Source: Umbelopsis ramanniana AG
Lineage: Eukaryota > Mucoromycota > Umbelopsidomycetes > Umbelopsidales > Umbelopsidaceae
Direction of reading: 5' to 3'
Assembly (NCBI RefSeq): GCF_025399195.1
Contig: NW_026252120.1
Location: 181,014-245,013, forward strand
DNA: 64,000 bases
The number at the start of each line of letters is the position of its first letter. The first letter of the stretch is position 1. The notes beneath the pieces were generated by a model. It was not told the DNA's origin and searched no databases. It was given only the letters and a program-made list of their open reading frames with translations. Below are positions 36,729 through 47,671 of the stretch, one piece after another. A program made the position numbers and the translations under genes.

Positions 36729-37964
36729 TTAAGTTGCTGGTTTCTTTTCGGACTTCCGCATTAGTTTGGCATAATCTATAGCGTCGTAGCATAAATTGCA
36801 TTAAGAGAGTGAGTTACAAGAGGAGTTCTTTCGAATCGATCGGATCTGAGAACTATTCCTTACGTAGTCCACAAGCATTGCACAAGGTTCGAGCTCCATC
36901 CGGTCCACGTCGCCACTCTGGGGTATCAGTCGTGTTACATGAATGGCATCTTGGACTGCCAGTTGCTCGTTTCTGTACACACTTTAGTATTTTTGAACGC
37001 ACCAATGTTTGTAAAGCAAGTAAGAAATGGTATCGTGAAAGGTTTCTTACCGCTCGGCGTCTATATTGTTTTACAGGCAACGACGACTTGCCGTCTTGAT
37101 TGTGTCGATCGTTGCGATTGGCGTCATAGTCATAGTCCATCTGAGTTTATCCCAATTGTCAAATGGAATGATGAGCGAAGGCGGGAAAAATAATAATAAT
37201 AAAAAAAAAATTGATCAGAATTATGCAAAAAAAATAGCTCACTGAAAATGCATGTACTATAGTACCACTTACATCTGGTGATCGTTTGGTGCTTCCTCGA
37301 TCGTTATCATCCAACCATTCATACCGTGGCCGTGATGAAGAAGATCGCATGCTTCTTAATCCTCTCAGCAAGTTACGGGCATTTTTTTCCATGGCGTCGA
37401 ATAATTCGTACTGCTCTACTCGGGTGTCATTGGTTGCGATCAACGATTTGTACCGATCCATATCTTCACACAGTAGGTGACACTGAGATATAACCTAAAT
37501 TTACAATATCGGTACCCAGCACCACCAAATCTCTGTGTCAGTCATTGAAAATATCCCAAAAACACTACAAGGGAACATCAATTGCTTCACCTTTTCCATA
37601 TCTGATCGCTGGGCTGAGTCATGATCGTAGGTCTCACTGTTCATACTATCATAGGACGGCGTTCGAGATGGCAAGGTCCATAATTGCCTTCGAGGTATGC
37701 TCATGACGGATGGTGTAGAATCTATCCGGCCTCCAAACATACCTGGTCGTTCAGTAGGTAGGATAGGTGGTAGTAATGGGGGAGTGTGCTGATTCGGCAT
37801 TCTATAATTTGGGGTTGAAGCCCAGGTTACAATAAAAGCAACGGGGGCATCTCAAAATGAAGTAGTAGTCACCTTTGATTACAAGCTGAATCACTTTCTG
37901 TAGCTAGTTTGCTCTCCTTTGCGCTCTCTGCCGTACATGGAGAGCATAGTTGGAATACATCCAT
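36729..37964 (-). CDS. GATA-type zinc-finger transcription factor
   Basis: Six phase-consistent exons (37964-37873, 37801-37591, 37482-37273, 37140-37051, 36972-36864, 36775-36729) encode about 252 residues. The N-terminus ([19 protein letters not shown]) and a Pro-rich segment lead into an acidic/polar region and a helical stretch ([19 protein letters not shown]). The single C-terminal finger is [20 protein letters not shown] then [17 protein letters not shown], i.e. Cys-X2-Cys-X18-Cys-X2-Cys, the WC-2/CGPB subtype with WRRGPDG. It binds GATA-core sites. WC-2-like factors also carry a PAS domain, which I do not see, so a blue-light role should not be assumed. The finger is split by an intron after CGL, and the 47-nt final exon is easily missed. 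Confidence 0.85.
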
Positions 37965-38185
37965 GATATCGAAAAGTTGAAAAAAGAGTGTGTCAAAAAG
38001 TCAAGGTTGCTTTTTTCCACTTTGTGTCTGAGATTTTTTTGTTTTCGGAAACTGAAAATGTACCCACTGGCAAGAGCTTTTCAAAACTAGGATATGAGGG
38101 CCAATAAGCAGTAATGGCTGCTGCTGCTTTTTATTTGCATTTTTTACACTTGTTTCGTTTCTTATTTAAATTTGATTTCTATTAT

Positions 38186-39013
38186 TTACAAATGGTGGAG
38201 ATCAATCTTGCCTACTGGCTGTTGGCCGGTGATACCTCCCAGCTCACCGGTATCGGGCTGTTCCTTAATATGGTCTCTGGTTCCTCCAGTGTTCTTGGGC
38301 TGAGCATGCTTTTCTCCACCTTCTTGCTTCTCGTTTCCAGCACTCTTTTGAGGCTTTTCATTTTCCTGGATGGTTACAGAAGGTTGCTGTTGGTTGGAAC
38401 CTGGGCGTTCTGACATTGCCTGTCCATTGTCTTGCACACTTCCAGACTGGGGGGTTTGATACACGTCTTGGGTCTGTTGGCCACCAGTTAGGTTTTCTTG
38501 GTTTTCTTGTCCTGACAATGCCCGACCATTGTCCTGAACAGTGCCAGATGGAATGTTTTGGTTCATGCCTTGGGTCTGTTGGCCACCAGTTAGATTTTCT
38601 TGGTTTCCTTGTCCTGACAATGCCCGACCATTGTCCTGAACAGTATCAGATAGGGGGTGTTGATTCAGACCTTGGGTCTGTTGGCCACCAGTTAGGTTTT
38701 CTTCGTTTCCTTGTCCTGACATTGCCCGTCCATTGTCCTGAACAGTGTTAGCTGGAGGGTGTTGACCCAGGCCTTGGGTCTGTTGGCTACCGGTTAGGTT
38801 TCCTTGGCTACCTTGTCCTGACATTGCCCGTCCATTGTCCTGAACAGTGTCAGACTGAAGGTTCTGGTTCATGCCTTGGGTCTGTTGGCCACCAGTGAGG
38901 CTTCCATGGTTTCCTTGATCAAGTCCTCCTGAATGAGATTGGTTATAGGTGTCCTTGACTTGTTGAGCAGGTGATTCCTGAGTGTTGGTAGGATTTGACT
39001 GATATTCAGACAT
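38186..39013 (-). CDS. Hydrophilic 34-residue tandem-repeat protein of unknown function
   Basis: Single-exon gene, 275 residues, starting MSEYQSNPTNTQESPAQQVK. Five copies of a 34-residue unit begin at residues 39, 73, 107, 141 and 175, consensus LTGGQQTQGMNQ...(S/D)TVQDNGRA(M/L)SGQGN; the last copy has drifted. The flanks are also Gln/Gly/Asn-rich, and the C-terminal 70 residues are Lys/Glu-rich (EKPQKSAGNEKQEGG). There is no hydrophobic segment, Cys or Trp, and no signal peptide. The composition resembles hydrophilins and LEA-like desiccation proteins, but no LEA motif is recognised, so a stress role is only a guess. An AT-rich TATA-like element lies about 60 bases upstream of the ATG. The antisense open frame is a by-product of the repeat. 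Confidence 0.8.
   Translation of the reverse strand: MSEYQSNPTNTQESPAQQVKDTYNQSHSGGLDQGNHGSLTGGQQTQGMNQNLQSDTVQDNGRAMSGQGSQGNLTGSQQTQGLGQHPPANTVQDNGRAMSGQGNEENLTGGQQTQGLNQHPLSDTVQDNGRALSGQGNQENLTGGQQTQGMNQNIPSGTVQDNGRALSGQENQENLTGGQQTQDVYQTPQSGSVQDNGQAMSERPGSNQQQPSVTIQENEKPQKSAGNEKQEGGEKHAQPKNTGGTRDHIKEQPDTGELGGITGQQPVGKIDLHHL
38390..38899 (-). repeat. 102-bp coding tandem repeat, five copies
   Basis: DNA form of the 34-residue protein repeat. The copies stay highly similar at nucleotide level (on the plus strand ccttgggtctgttggccacc recurs), which implies recent amplification or gene conversion. Copy number may vary among strains. Confidence 0.85.
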
Positions 39014-39345
39014 GATGTAATGTGAGTATTAAAATGAGATGCAGAAGAAATAATTGCTCTATTAGTTCAATTTATATTTTTTATGCAAGCTCAGACGGCA
39101 CTGAAGTCATAGCGAGTGATGAGATCATGATTCGAACGTAAATACCATAAAGAGATTACTCAAAATTATAGAAAAAATTGGAACAATCCACGTGATGTCC
39201 AAAAAAAGCACAACGCGTACAAAAAGTTTGAACAAAGAAAGGCTTGTCCTTTAATTTTAGGCTGCTCACGGTTTTTTTTTTTTTTTTTTGCCTTCTGCGC
39301 TTGCTCCAGCCTACTACCTCTTTAACCCTACCCATAATCTTCAAC
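39014..39345. promoter_or_regulatory. Divergent promoter between repeat protein and unknown basic protein
   Basis: 332 bases between outward-facing start codons. AT-rich stretches near 39070-39085 (minus-strand aaaaaatataaattg) could act as a TATA element for the repeat gene. A poly-T run at 39271-39288 precedes the plus-strand gene. Confidence 0.45.
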
Positions 39346-40054
39346 ATGAAAATAAAAAACACGCCTCAAGATAGGTTCAGTCACTTTGATAAGCACGTCG
39401 ACCGAACACCAAATCTCAGTAGTCGAAATCAGCGGCCTGGTTGGACAAGGTCTCGGTGCAAATCTCCATTTTCCGCCGAAGGGGACGCCAAGCAACACCC
39501 AGCTTACTACAACAAGAAGGTAATGTACTACCCCTTCTATAAGAAAAAGTATTCTTGATAAACCACTGACCTTTTTGCCATTCTTTCCTTGTGAATAGCG
39601 ACGGCGGACTCCACCTTCTCTCAACAAGGATGATCTAACATATCATCCTCAGCATACCAGTGCATTATCAGACGAATACCTTTTAGAATTACGAAGAAAA
39701 GCATTTACAGAGCTTCATGTTCAGACCCAAGCTTATAACGATTCGTTCGTGGCCCGTATGCAGTATATGGAATCCTTGCCCCAAGAAGAACAACGACATT
39801 TGTGGGGTATGCTGACTGATCCAAATGAAAGCCCCAACGATAAAGACACCCAGGCTGTGCTAGAGATTATTGATATGCTGGAGCGAAATTCTGTGAATGA
39901 TTATGGCGCTTACCTTGAACGCCTTCAGGTAAAGGCCGAGTTCCCTTGATTTAGTCTGCGGAATGCACACCCTCATTCTGACCATTTCCCCCAATGGTAG
40001 ACTCTAGATGATTCACCGTCTTCTCCTGAGCACGACGTTGGAGACTTTTGGTAA
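39346..40054 (+). CDS. Hypothetical basic/helical protein, three exons
   Basis: Exons 39346-39519, 39599-39928 and 40001-40054 join in phase to give 185 residues, MKIKNTPQDRFSHFDKH to HDVGDFW. The first 70 residues are Arg/Lys/Pro-rich and disordered (RRRTPPSLNKDD). The rest is predicted helical: DEYLLELRRKAFTELHVQTQ, then SLPQEEQRHLWGML and AVLEIIDMLERN. No known domain is recognised. Good GT-AG junctions, a normal ATG context and coherent amino-acid composition support a real gene. It converges on the GH92 gene. Confidence 0.7.
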
Positions 40055-40757
40055 TGGCCAGAAGTGAACAAACTATATCTTCTTGTATACACCAGCTTCT
40101 TACACCATCAACTGATACACCATGACCGAACTCCACCATCCCGGCTGTCTTTCGGCGACACTGCACTTCACCGTTCAAACCAACTACATTTCTTTTCGTT
40201 TCGATCCATCATAACAAAACTACCAAAAACATCTATATAATTATAATCCCACTGTCACCTTGAGTTTCGACCATCGGCGCTTGTATAAAAAAAAACTCCC
40301 CTCCCACACATATATAAAAAAAACCTTAGTACTTCAACCAACCATCTGGATTTGTTACAAAGCAACCCTTTAAAGCAACGTATATAACTGTAGTATTTTT
40401 CTAGACTCCACCTTCGATTTCTCTTCATTATTTATCTATCGATGTGTCGAATTGTCTAATACCTCTACCTCTAGAGTGTACAAGTAAATAAACTCTATTA
40501 CACGCACCAATATAATTTTTCAGGATGGCCCCCATGGGCACAAGTGAGAACTGGCACGTGTGTATGAGGAACTGATATTTATTTAAACATGTTAGCCGCC
40601 GCTCCTACTATAGGCAAAAGGCGCGGATGTCCAACCGGTTGACTCCAAGGTAATCAGGAGGACGAGGAGCATTGCATTCTGCCAATATCATGGCAATATA
40701 TATATATATTTTGAGGATTTTTCTTTTTTCCTATGGCAACCCGCGGAATAACTACAT
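40055..40757. other. Convergent intergenic region with (TA)n tract
   Basis: About 700 bases between two stop codons. Many short AT words and a tatatatatata tract near 40697-40708; 3' UTRs are expected. No coding exon recognised on either strand. Confidence 0.45.
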
Positions 40758-43700
40758 TTATTGCACCCAAGACACGTCTCCGGTGATGGCTGGTGGCAGC
40801 TTCTTGACACCGTAGCCCGTCCACTCTGCGCCCATCTCCAGTTCTAACCTAGCACCGGATTCACCTGCTATCTCACTATGGCGAAACCAAGAACGATCAA
40901 AAGGCTGGCCATTCAACGTCGCTTTTTGAATGTAGCGATTGGTATCAGTCAAGTTGTTGGCCACGATGGTAAAAACTTGGTTTGGACCTATCAGTAAGGA
41001 GGTCTCAGTAAACAAGGGTGAAGACAAGAGATAGACGTCTGTTCCCGACACGGGATAAAAGCCCATCATCGACCAAACAACAAATGATCCTTCTGCACCA
41101 CTATCATCATTGCCTTTAGCAGTGGAGATTTTAAAGTTGTTAACATGGTAGATATGGCCAGATACTTCATCCTATCCTTCCTTACCTGGTAATCCCGACG
41201 AATTGGTGGAGAAATGGGTTCTCAATAAGGTACGAATGATATCAGTGGTTTTATCTATTCGCCCTGCCCAATTGTAGAGGTAAGGGATAAGGAAGGCTAA
41301 CGGCGGAAAATCATTAATACTGTAAATCTGAAGTTGCCGGATATGGTAATGATGACACCAATGGAACTTGCCTGGTTCGTCGCCCATGTCATGATAGCCT
41401 TTGTCAAAGTAATGATCGAGCCGCTTGACGTATTGCTCAGGCCCTCCCATCAATTCTATCAATTTGATTTGATCTTGTGGAGCTGAAAAGCTGTAGATCC
41501 AAGATGATTCTTCGTAAAACTCTCCTCCCTTCATCGAAGCAATTGGATGTCAGCAACAACAATATATGCCGCAAAACCGAGTCAAAAAAGATAGGCTGAC
41601 TGACTTACTCTGGAGTCAAGAAAGCAACTAAAATGATTTAGGGTCGGCCCGCAAAATTGAGGTGGATATAGATCCCATGAGCCGTTCTAAAAGATACAGA
41701 CATTAGGACCATACAGGTATTGTCAATCCAGGATCGAGCCCTCACCTGATATCTTGGCATAATGAAGCCTGAAAATCCATCTTCTTCTACATCTGGATTC
41801 CAGAGGTTGATCCAATTATTTGCTCTTGCCAGATACTCTTTATAAACACTAGTGTTTCCAAGTTCTAGAATAAAGTGTCGATAAAAATGGTGCTGTGTAT
41901 GAGATGTAGGGGCCCCATCACTTACGGTGAGCTGCCAGCGCGATGGCGAAGTCGTTGCGAGAATACTCAATGGTACGTGAGGCAGAGCGAGCTGACCTCT
42001 GAGGTGCGTCATATGTGGAGTCTTCAGGTGCTGGAGCATACCCATTTTCACTGTAGAATTCAATGTCGGTTCGTCCATGCACCGTCCAGCCTTGGTACAT
42101 TGGTTCCTATTGAATAAAATCAGTATCAGACCTTGCCGATACATGACGACGTGATTGCTAGCTACTCACAACAGTGGCATCCTTCATCATCGCTTGAAAA
42201 CCGTCTTCCCAAGAAACGCCACCATAGTTTGCACCATGCTTGACCAGAAAGTCTGTCAGTGGCATTTCGGCATTGCTTCCGCCTTGTGAATAGCCTGGGC
42301 CCATACCCATGTAACAATCTGGCATATACCCTTCATTTCGATATATGTCTATCAAGCCTCGAACCATCTCAGCCAGTGGTTGTGAGTGAGTCATGGCGTA
42401 AAGCGGCATGACACCATGATATGTATCCCTAAGGTACGAGTATGAGATAAAGCACATAAAACTAGTCAGTGCATATATACACAGATAGCCTTACCAAAGA
42501 CAATAAAAATCATCATAGTATGGCTCTGATGATTCCCACTTGGGATTCTCCCCGGTTTTGTTTACGGGTGAGATGAAGTGACGGTATAACTGCGATTCGA
42601 GAAGTAAATAGAGTGTTCATCGCATATGTGCAAAGTTGACATGACTTCTTACACTGGAATAAAAAAGGACTTTATCGTCTTCTGTTCCGCCATCCACACG
42701 AATTTTGCCCAATGTGTCCTCCCAGGTCTTCTTCGCTGCCATATGTGTCAAGTCAAAGTCAAATGCTGGCACTTCATCCTCAGCGCTGGCGCAAGCTTGT
42801 GCCTCAGATACAAAGGAGATGCCAACCCTGGAGATAAGAGGCTCTTCCAAGGTCATAGTGTCAAATTGAACCAATGCACCAAGGCCTATAAATCGGCATT
42901 ATTACTTGTGATCCAGCTAGCAGCGTGGTATCAAGATCATCGGATTCTTACCGCCCCAACCTCCGGTCAAAGTAGTCTCGGTCTCATTGTGTAGCTGATC
43001 GTCAAATAAGGCGGCGCTTGACGGTTTCAAATTGAAGTCAGTACAAAAGAAGACTTTAAATGCACCGGTGGGAGCGAAGCTGGGCCGGTAGGTACCGTAA
43101 CCAGTAATTCGTGTGTTTTCTCTCTTGTCGCGGTCGAGGTTGATCATACCGCCCATAAAGGACTCCATGAGATCTCGGCCAACATTTATCATGACTGCAA
43201 CCTTGCTTGCATTATGAAAGTCATATCGGAAGACGCTGGTTTTGTGAGCTGCCGTCATCTCCACCGTCACATTAAACCTATCTAATCCTATCGCGAAATA
43301 TCCAGGGGATGCCACTATAGGGCGATTACATTAGATTTTTGCATTGATGACCACAAGAAACCCAATTTGCTTACCCTGTGATCCTTCTATCCTCAGTGAA
43401 GCATAATCCCAAATCTCCCACTCCTCTCCCGCTAATGGTTGTACTTGTATATTTCCGTAGCTGTAGCACAAGGATCGGTGGATCAGACATCGCGGTGGCT
43501 TACATTAAAGCGAGATGGAAGAATACATACCTGGGATTCTGGCAATGGATGCGAAGACCAGCATGATAATAGTGTGAAATAAAAGTGATTGTTAGGTACT
43601 CATCAAAAGCTTGCAAAATACATGTGCTCAGCGGTATTTACCCCTCCTGTCTATTACGGGGCGAACGCAAAAGAGAGATTCATTAATCAGGTTGGTTTCA

Positions 43701-44154
43701 TTGACGAACAAGTCCTTAGTGTCATTAACCTACCCCATCGCTATGGAGCTGAGAAAAACCGCGAATGATGCCGCTAGGATTATAGCCAGCTTGGTTATCG
43801 TTGCCCGTCATATCAGGGCCAGGTTTTGCTATGCCGAAAGGCAGCGTTGCACCAGGAAAGACATGCCTATAACACAAGATTAATGTCATGAGCAGCCAGC
43901 TTTTCATAAGCTCTAATGTATTTTTTTATATCATACCCTGGACCGCTGGTGCCAATAAATGGGTCAACGTATATGGTATTGTCTCGGTAGTAAAAGTTGT
44001 CGGTGTTATCGTTATGTGAAACAAGTCTTGTTACTCGTGAGGACGGTGATACACGAGCGACAAGGAAAAAAAGAACGGTAACAGCCAAAACAATACACGC
44101 ACGCAAGATGAAGCGGCCAGATGATGAGCGTCGTGGTAATCGAAAGGTCGTCAT
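40758..44154 (-). CDS. Membrane-anchored GH92 alpha-mannosidase
   Basis: A multi-exon gene starting MTTFRLPRRSSSGRFILRAC. A basic tail and one hydrophobic segment (ACIVLAVTVLFFLVARV) make it a probable type II or signal-anchored protein. Family GH92 motifs in order: VDPFIGTSGPG/HVFPGATLPFGIAKPGPD split by intron 1, NDNQAGYNPSGIIRGFSQLH, DTYHGVMPLYAMTHSQ, PPLAFLIPYLYNWAGR, and NDDSGAEGSFVVWSMMGFYPVS near the end. GH92 enzymes are Ca2+-dependent inverting exo-alpha-mannosidases acting on alpha-1,2 and related linkages of N-glycans or mannans. Location in Golgi, vacuole or wall is not determined by the sequence. Exon 1 spans 44154-43937 and exon 2 starts at 43866; later boundaries were not all fixed. 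It complements the GH47 enzyme at 10-13 kb in mannose trimming. Confidence 0.9.
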
Positions 44155-44347
44155 GATGAAGTTGGCAAATTGATGTGCATGTGGAGTTTGTTCAGGTACA
44201 GACAGTTTTTTATTTTAGCACAGTAACCTTTACCCGAATTTCTTAAAGCAGCCACACTTTTGCGCTGGCTTGAATCCCAGGTTTTCTGCTCCATTTGCCG
44301 AAAGTGGCAATTACAATATCGCCTTTGTATTCATGTTTATTGAGAAT

Positions 44348-46000
44348 TCACATTATTCCTTCAGGCAATGATTTGGGAATGCAGAATCCACGTAACCGAT
44401 CATCTATCAAAAACATCCCAGCAGCAAACTGCTTCTGATCAAACCAGCCGTCTCCTCGTACGTCAATTAGTCTTGCAATATCGCTCAAGTTTTGGTCACC
44501 GATACGACTTTCTCTCCAAATTTCTACAGCAGTGTCTTGATATATGTACCCTTGTTCATTTTTTTCTTTAAATAGACCGTCATACTTGATGCGATCAGCT
44601 ATGGGGATGGTTTTCCGAATAGCAGCAGTTGGCGGAGGAGGTAAATGCGAAGTAGGTCTAGGCGAAGTACCGTTGCCCATGGCTTGGGATTGTCGTCTAC
44701 TTGATAAGGGTCTTGGAGGAGGTGTGGGGCCACTTGGTCTCTGTAGAGTTTCAGCACTTGATCGAGGTCGCGAAGGAAGTGGTGGGGCATTCGCTTGATT
44801 GTCAGGGTATATTTGAGACTGTACTTGGGGTCGACGAGGCATTACCCTTGGTGGTGCTTGTGGCTCATGCACAGCAGAATTTGGTCGAGCTGGAATCGGT
44901 TGTGGAGGCCTATTAATATCTAAAGTGTTACTGTTCCTGTTCATGCTGGAATTAGGTCGCGCGGGCGGTGATGGATGTGAAGGCAACGAAGGAGATATGC
45001 GCCTCGGTGGTGCTTGTGGCTCAAGTAGAGCAGAAGTTGGCCGACTAGAAACTGAATTGACAGGCTTATCATAATCCGAGGCACTACTGCTTCTATTGGA
45101 GCTGGTTCGCACTGGTGGGGATGGATGCGACCCAAGCGATGAAGGCACCCGTTTAGGAACACTAGGGCTAGTCGTAGTCCGAATGATAGGTATTTCCTCC
45201 GTATCACCCTTCCTTATTTCATTCATTTCAGTTTGATTAGGTGACCCTCGAGAGCCTCCAGTGGTGACCATGCTTTGGCGCTTGACAAGCGAGGGCGAAG
45301 ATATAGGGGGTGGCTGGGTTTGTTTCGAAGCAGCGTCTACTGCTGCCCACTTTTTACGCAGTTCTGAAGGCTTCATGAAAGCTACATCTTCTTCACCTTG
45401 GTGCGTTGTTTCTGTTTCCTTTACAGGTATAGGTGAAGGTATAGGCGCTGATTGATTTACATGAGGTTTACCGGCCTGTATGTGTGCTGGTTTTGGAGCA
45501 GGCGTTGGCACAGGTTGTTTGGCGGACTGTGGCGTAACCTTTGACTTTTCTAATCGAGCCCTTAATTCTTTGACGGAAAAGGATCCTTCTACTTCACTGT
45601 TGCTCATAGTGGTGTCATCAGCTGATGATTTATTGTTCATCAAGGGCTTTGGACCTCCACCACCGAGCTCTTGCGGGCTGGCTCTGAAACGATTGTCTCC
45701 GGCGGAAGACGCTATTTCCGTGGACCCGTTGGTATTTTCCTTGCCAACATTTCCCAATGTTGCTCTAGAGTCGTTATTTACGAGAGACTTTCTTGGCTTG
45801 CTCGGTACAGGCATGACAGGGACAATCTCGACGTAATTGAATGGAAACAGGCCACTTTCCCCTGACTTCTGTAAAACGCCATAATACCATCCCGACTCTT
45901 GAGATTCAACTGCATTCTCAATAATGTCTCCTTTTTGGAAAGATAATTCATCTGGACTTTCTGTAGCATCACAGTTGTATAATGCCCTGACGGTTGCCAT
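44348..46000 (-). CDS. SH3-proline-rich-EH domain adaptor (endocytic/actin)
   Basis: One long exon of 550 residues from ATG at 46000. The N-terminal SH3 domain is TVRALYNCDATESPDELSFQ, GDIIENA, SGWYYGVL, GLFPFNYVEI. The central 390 residues are Ser/Pro-rich with repeated blocks such as PPRRISPSLPSHPSPPARP and PPPRPLSSRR, likely SH3 ligands themselves. The C-terminal EH domain runs ADRIKYDGLFKEKNEQGYIY, ARLIDVRGDGWFDQKQFAAG and MFLIDDRLRGF; it would bind NPF-type peptides, with a Ca2+-loop-like DVRGDGWFD. Fungal endocytic adaptors combine such modules. An in-frame upstream segment (AHYLAESTLPPPGASRS) after a possible acceptor suggests an additional 5' exon, but that would run into the divergent gene at 46163. 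I therefore use the ATG at 46000. Confidence 0.83.
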   Translation of the reverse strand: MATVRALYNCDATESPDELSFQKGDIIENAVESQESGWYYGVLQKSGESGLFPFNYVEIVPVMPVPSKPRKSLVNNDSRATLGNVGKENTNGSTEIASSAGDNRFRASPQELGGGGPKPLMNNKSSADDTTMSNSEVEGSFSVKELRARLEKSKVTPQSAKQPVPTPAPKPAHIQAGKPHVNQSAPIPSPIPVKETETTHQGEEDVAFMKPSELRKKWAAVDAASKQTQPPPISSPSLVKRQSMVTTGGSRGSPNQTEMNEIRKGDTEEIPIIRTTTSPSVPKRVPSSLGSHPSPPVRTSSNRSSSASDYDKPVNSVSSRPTSALLEPQAPPRRISPSLPSHPSPPARPNSSMNRNSNTLDINRPPQPIPARPNSAVHEPQAPPRVMPRRPQVQSQIYPDNQANAPPLPSRPRSSAETLQRPSGPTPPPRPLSSRRQSQAMGNGTSPRPTSHLPPPPTAAIRKTIPIADRIKYDGLFKEKNEQGYIYQDTAVEIWRESRIGDQNLSDIARLIDVRGDGWFDQKQFAAGMFLIDDRLRGFCIPKSLPEGIM

Positions 46001-46162
46001 GACAAGTGATTCAACTTTAGACCGTGATGCTCCTGGTGGTGGCAAGGTTGATTCCGCCAGGTAATGAGCAGTCACGAATTTCCTATTATGTCGTTGAAAC
46101 CAGACAGAAAAAAAAAAAAGTGGAGAGAAAAGCTTCAATCCCCACCGTCCTCCATCCTGAAC

Positions 46163-47365
46163 ATGACCGACAATTTGGTCAATGACCACCTGGCAGAGCT
46201 ATTTGGGTACATCAGTATAGCATGCTGGGTTGTTGTATTAACACCGTAAGGCGTCGTCACATCGTATCTTTGTACACACACAATGTTTCTCTTACACCAC
46301 CTAACACAAAAATTCAGACAAATATACCTTAACTATCGCAACAAAACTGGAGACGGCATTTCTTTCAATTTTTTGCTCCTATGGTTGATTGGAGATATCA
46401 TGAACATTTTGGGCATTATATTACAAAAATTGATGTTCACAGTGGTAAGTTCTCATTTGAGCAGTACAAAAGCCCTGCATGCCACCTTTTTTTGCACCGC
46501 TGATATTGATTGTTTGTAAAGTTTCTCCTTGGTGTGTATTACATACTGAGCGATGCCATCATTGTTCTTCAAGTTCTCTATTATCGAAGGACCTCATCAT
46601 ACCACCCACTTAACGATCATGGCGAAATCCTATCCGATGCTTATGGATCAACGACTTCGCCGGCCGACAACGACGCGACCATGTTTGAGATGATCAAGTG
46701 CGAAAATAAACAAAAACGAGTAGTCAAACGAATAGCCACATTCTGGGTAGCAACAGCAACGTTTATTACTGGTTCGATTGTCTGCGTGATATGGTCCTTG
46801 TGGCCAACAGGATCTCCGACAGATGTGGACTTGAGCCAACTCAAACTGATTCCTCAACTACTTGGCTGGACAAGTGCGTCGTTCTATATCTTCAGCCGGA
46901 TACCTCAAATTCTCAAAACGTTTAGAGATGAATCGGTTGAAGGATTGAGCATCGGCATGTTTGTATTCAGCGTGGTAGGAAACATCACATTTGCCATCGT
47001 AAGTTTAGAAGTACAGAATGTGTTTGGGGGGTAGAGAAGGTAGAGCGGTCGGTCATGGCGGCTTGATTTGGGAATTTTTAGTTTCCAAAAACATAACATG
47101 ATTTTTGCTGATCAATTATTGCCGCTCAATAACGGTTTTTATTAGTCTATCGTTTTGAAATCCCAAGACCCTACTTACATTGCAATCAATATGCCCTGGC
47201 TCTACGGCTCTGCTGGAACATTATTTTTTGATTTTACGGTATGTTGTACCTAGAACTAATGTGCGAATCAATTTGTTTATGTACTAGGTAATTGACATCG
47301 CGGAAATGCTTGTTGTTTCACCGTTATTAGATTTTTCTTCAATTCCACCTTTATCGAAAACCTGA
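46163..47365 (+). CDS. PQ-loop repeat vacuolar/lysosomal amino-acid transporter (Ypq1/Rtc2/PQLC2-like)
   Basis: Five phase-consistent exons (46163-46245, 46318-46444, 46522-46998, 47146-47238, 47288-47365) encode 285 residues. About seven membrane spans are visible. PQ-loop 1 is LTPQIYLNYRNKTGDGISFN and PQ-loop 2 is RIPQILKTFRDESVEGLSIG; a hydrophilic loop between them is acidic and Ser-rich. Yeast Ypq1-3 and human PQLC2 export cationic amino acids from the vacuole or lysosome, so a similar role is likely. Length is typical of the family. It is divergent from the SH3-EH gene, with about 160 bases between start codons. Confidence 0.9.
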
Positions 47366-47671
47366 AACTATTTTGGCATGATCTACATCGGACAGATCAA
47401 GAAGCAGCCAAAAAAAATTTTTTTGTGGGACGATGACACCCGAAAAAAAAAAGATGTAGGTAGTGCAAGCGAAATTTAGTTTGGACTATGAGAGTTTATA
47501 GAGTGTATTATAGTGATTTGTAGAGAGAGAAAAGCCATAGAGTGAATATACAAATGGAGAAAACGTGAAATTTTTTGAAGAAATGAAATGGGATAGCAAT
47601 GTAAAGTTTCTTCTTTCCAACCAGATGAAAGAAGTCATCGGAAGGCACCACGATATGACGAGCACAGCCTG
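47366..47671. other. Convergent intergenic region (PQ-loop and C2H2 3' ends)
   Basis: 306 bases of AT-rich 3' flank for two converging genes. No gene seen. Confidence 0.45.

Noticed and set aside
38416-38751. Plus-strand 111-codon frame with Cys/His/Leu-rich repeats
   Set aside because: It is the exact antisense of the 34-residue repeat gene; the periodicity is inherited from the coding strand.
46001-46189. N-terminal extension of the SH3-EH protein
   Set aside because: It runs through the promoter and first exon of the divergent PQ-loop gene, with poly-A-derived residues; the SH3 domain starts cleanly at the ATG at 46000.
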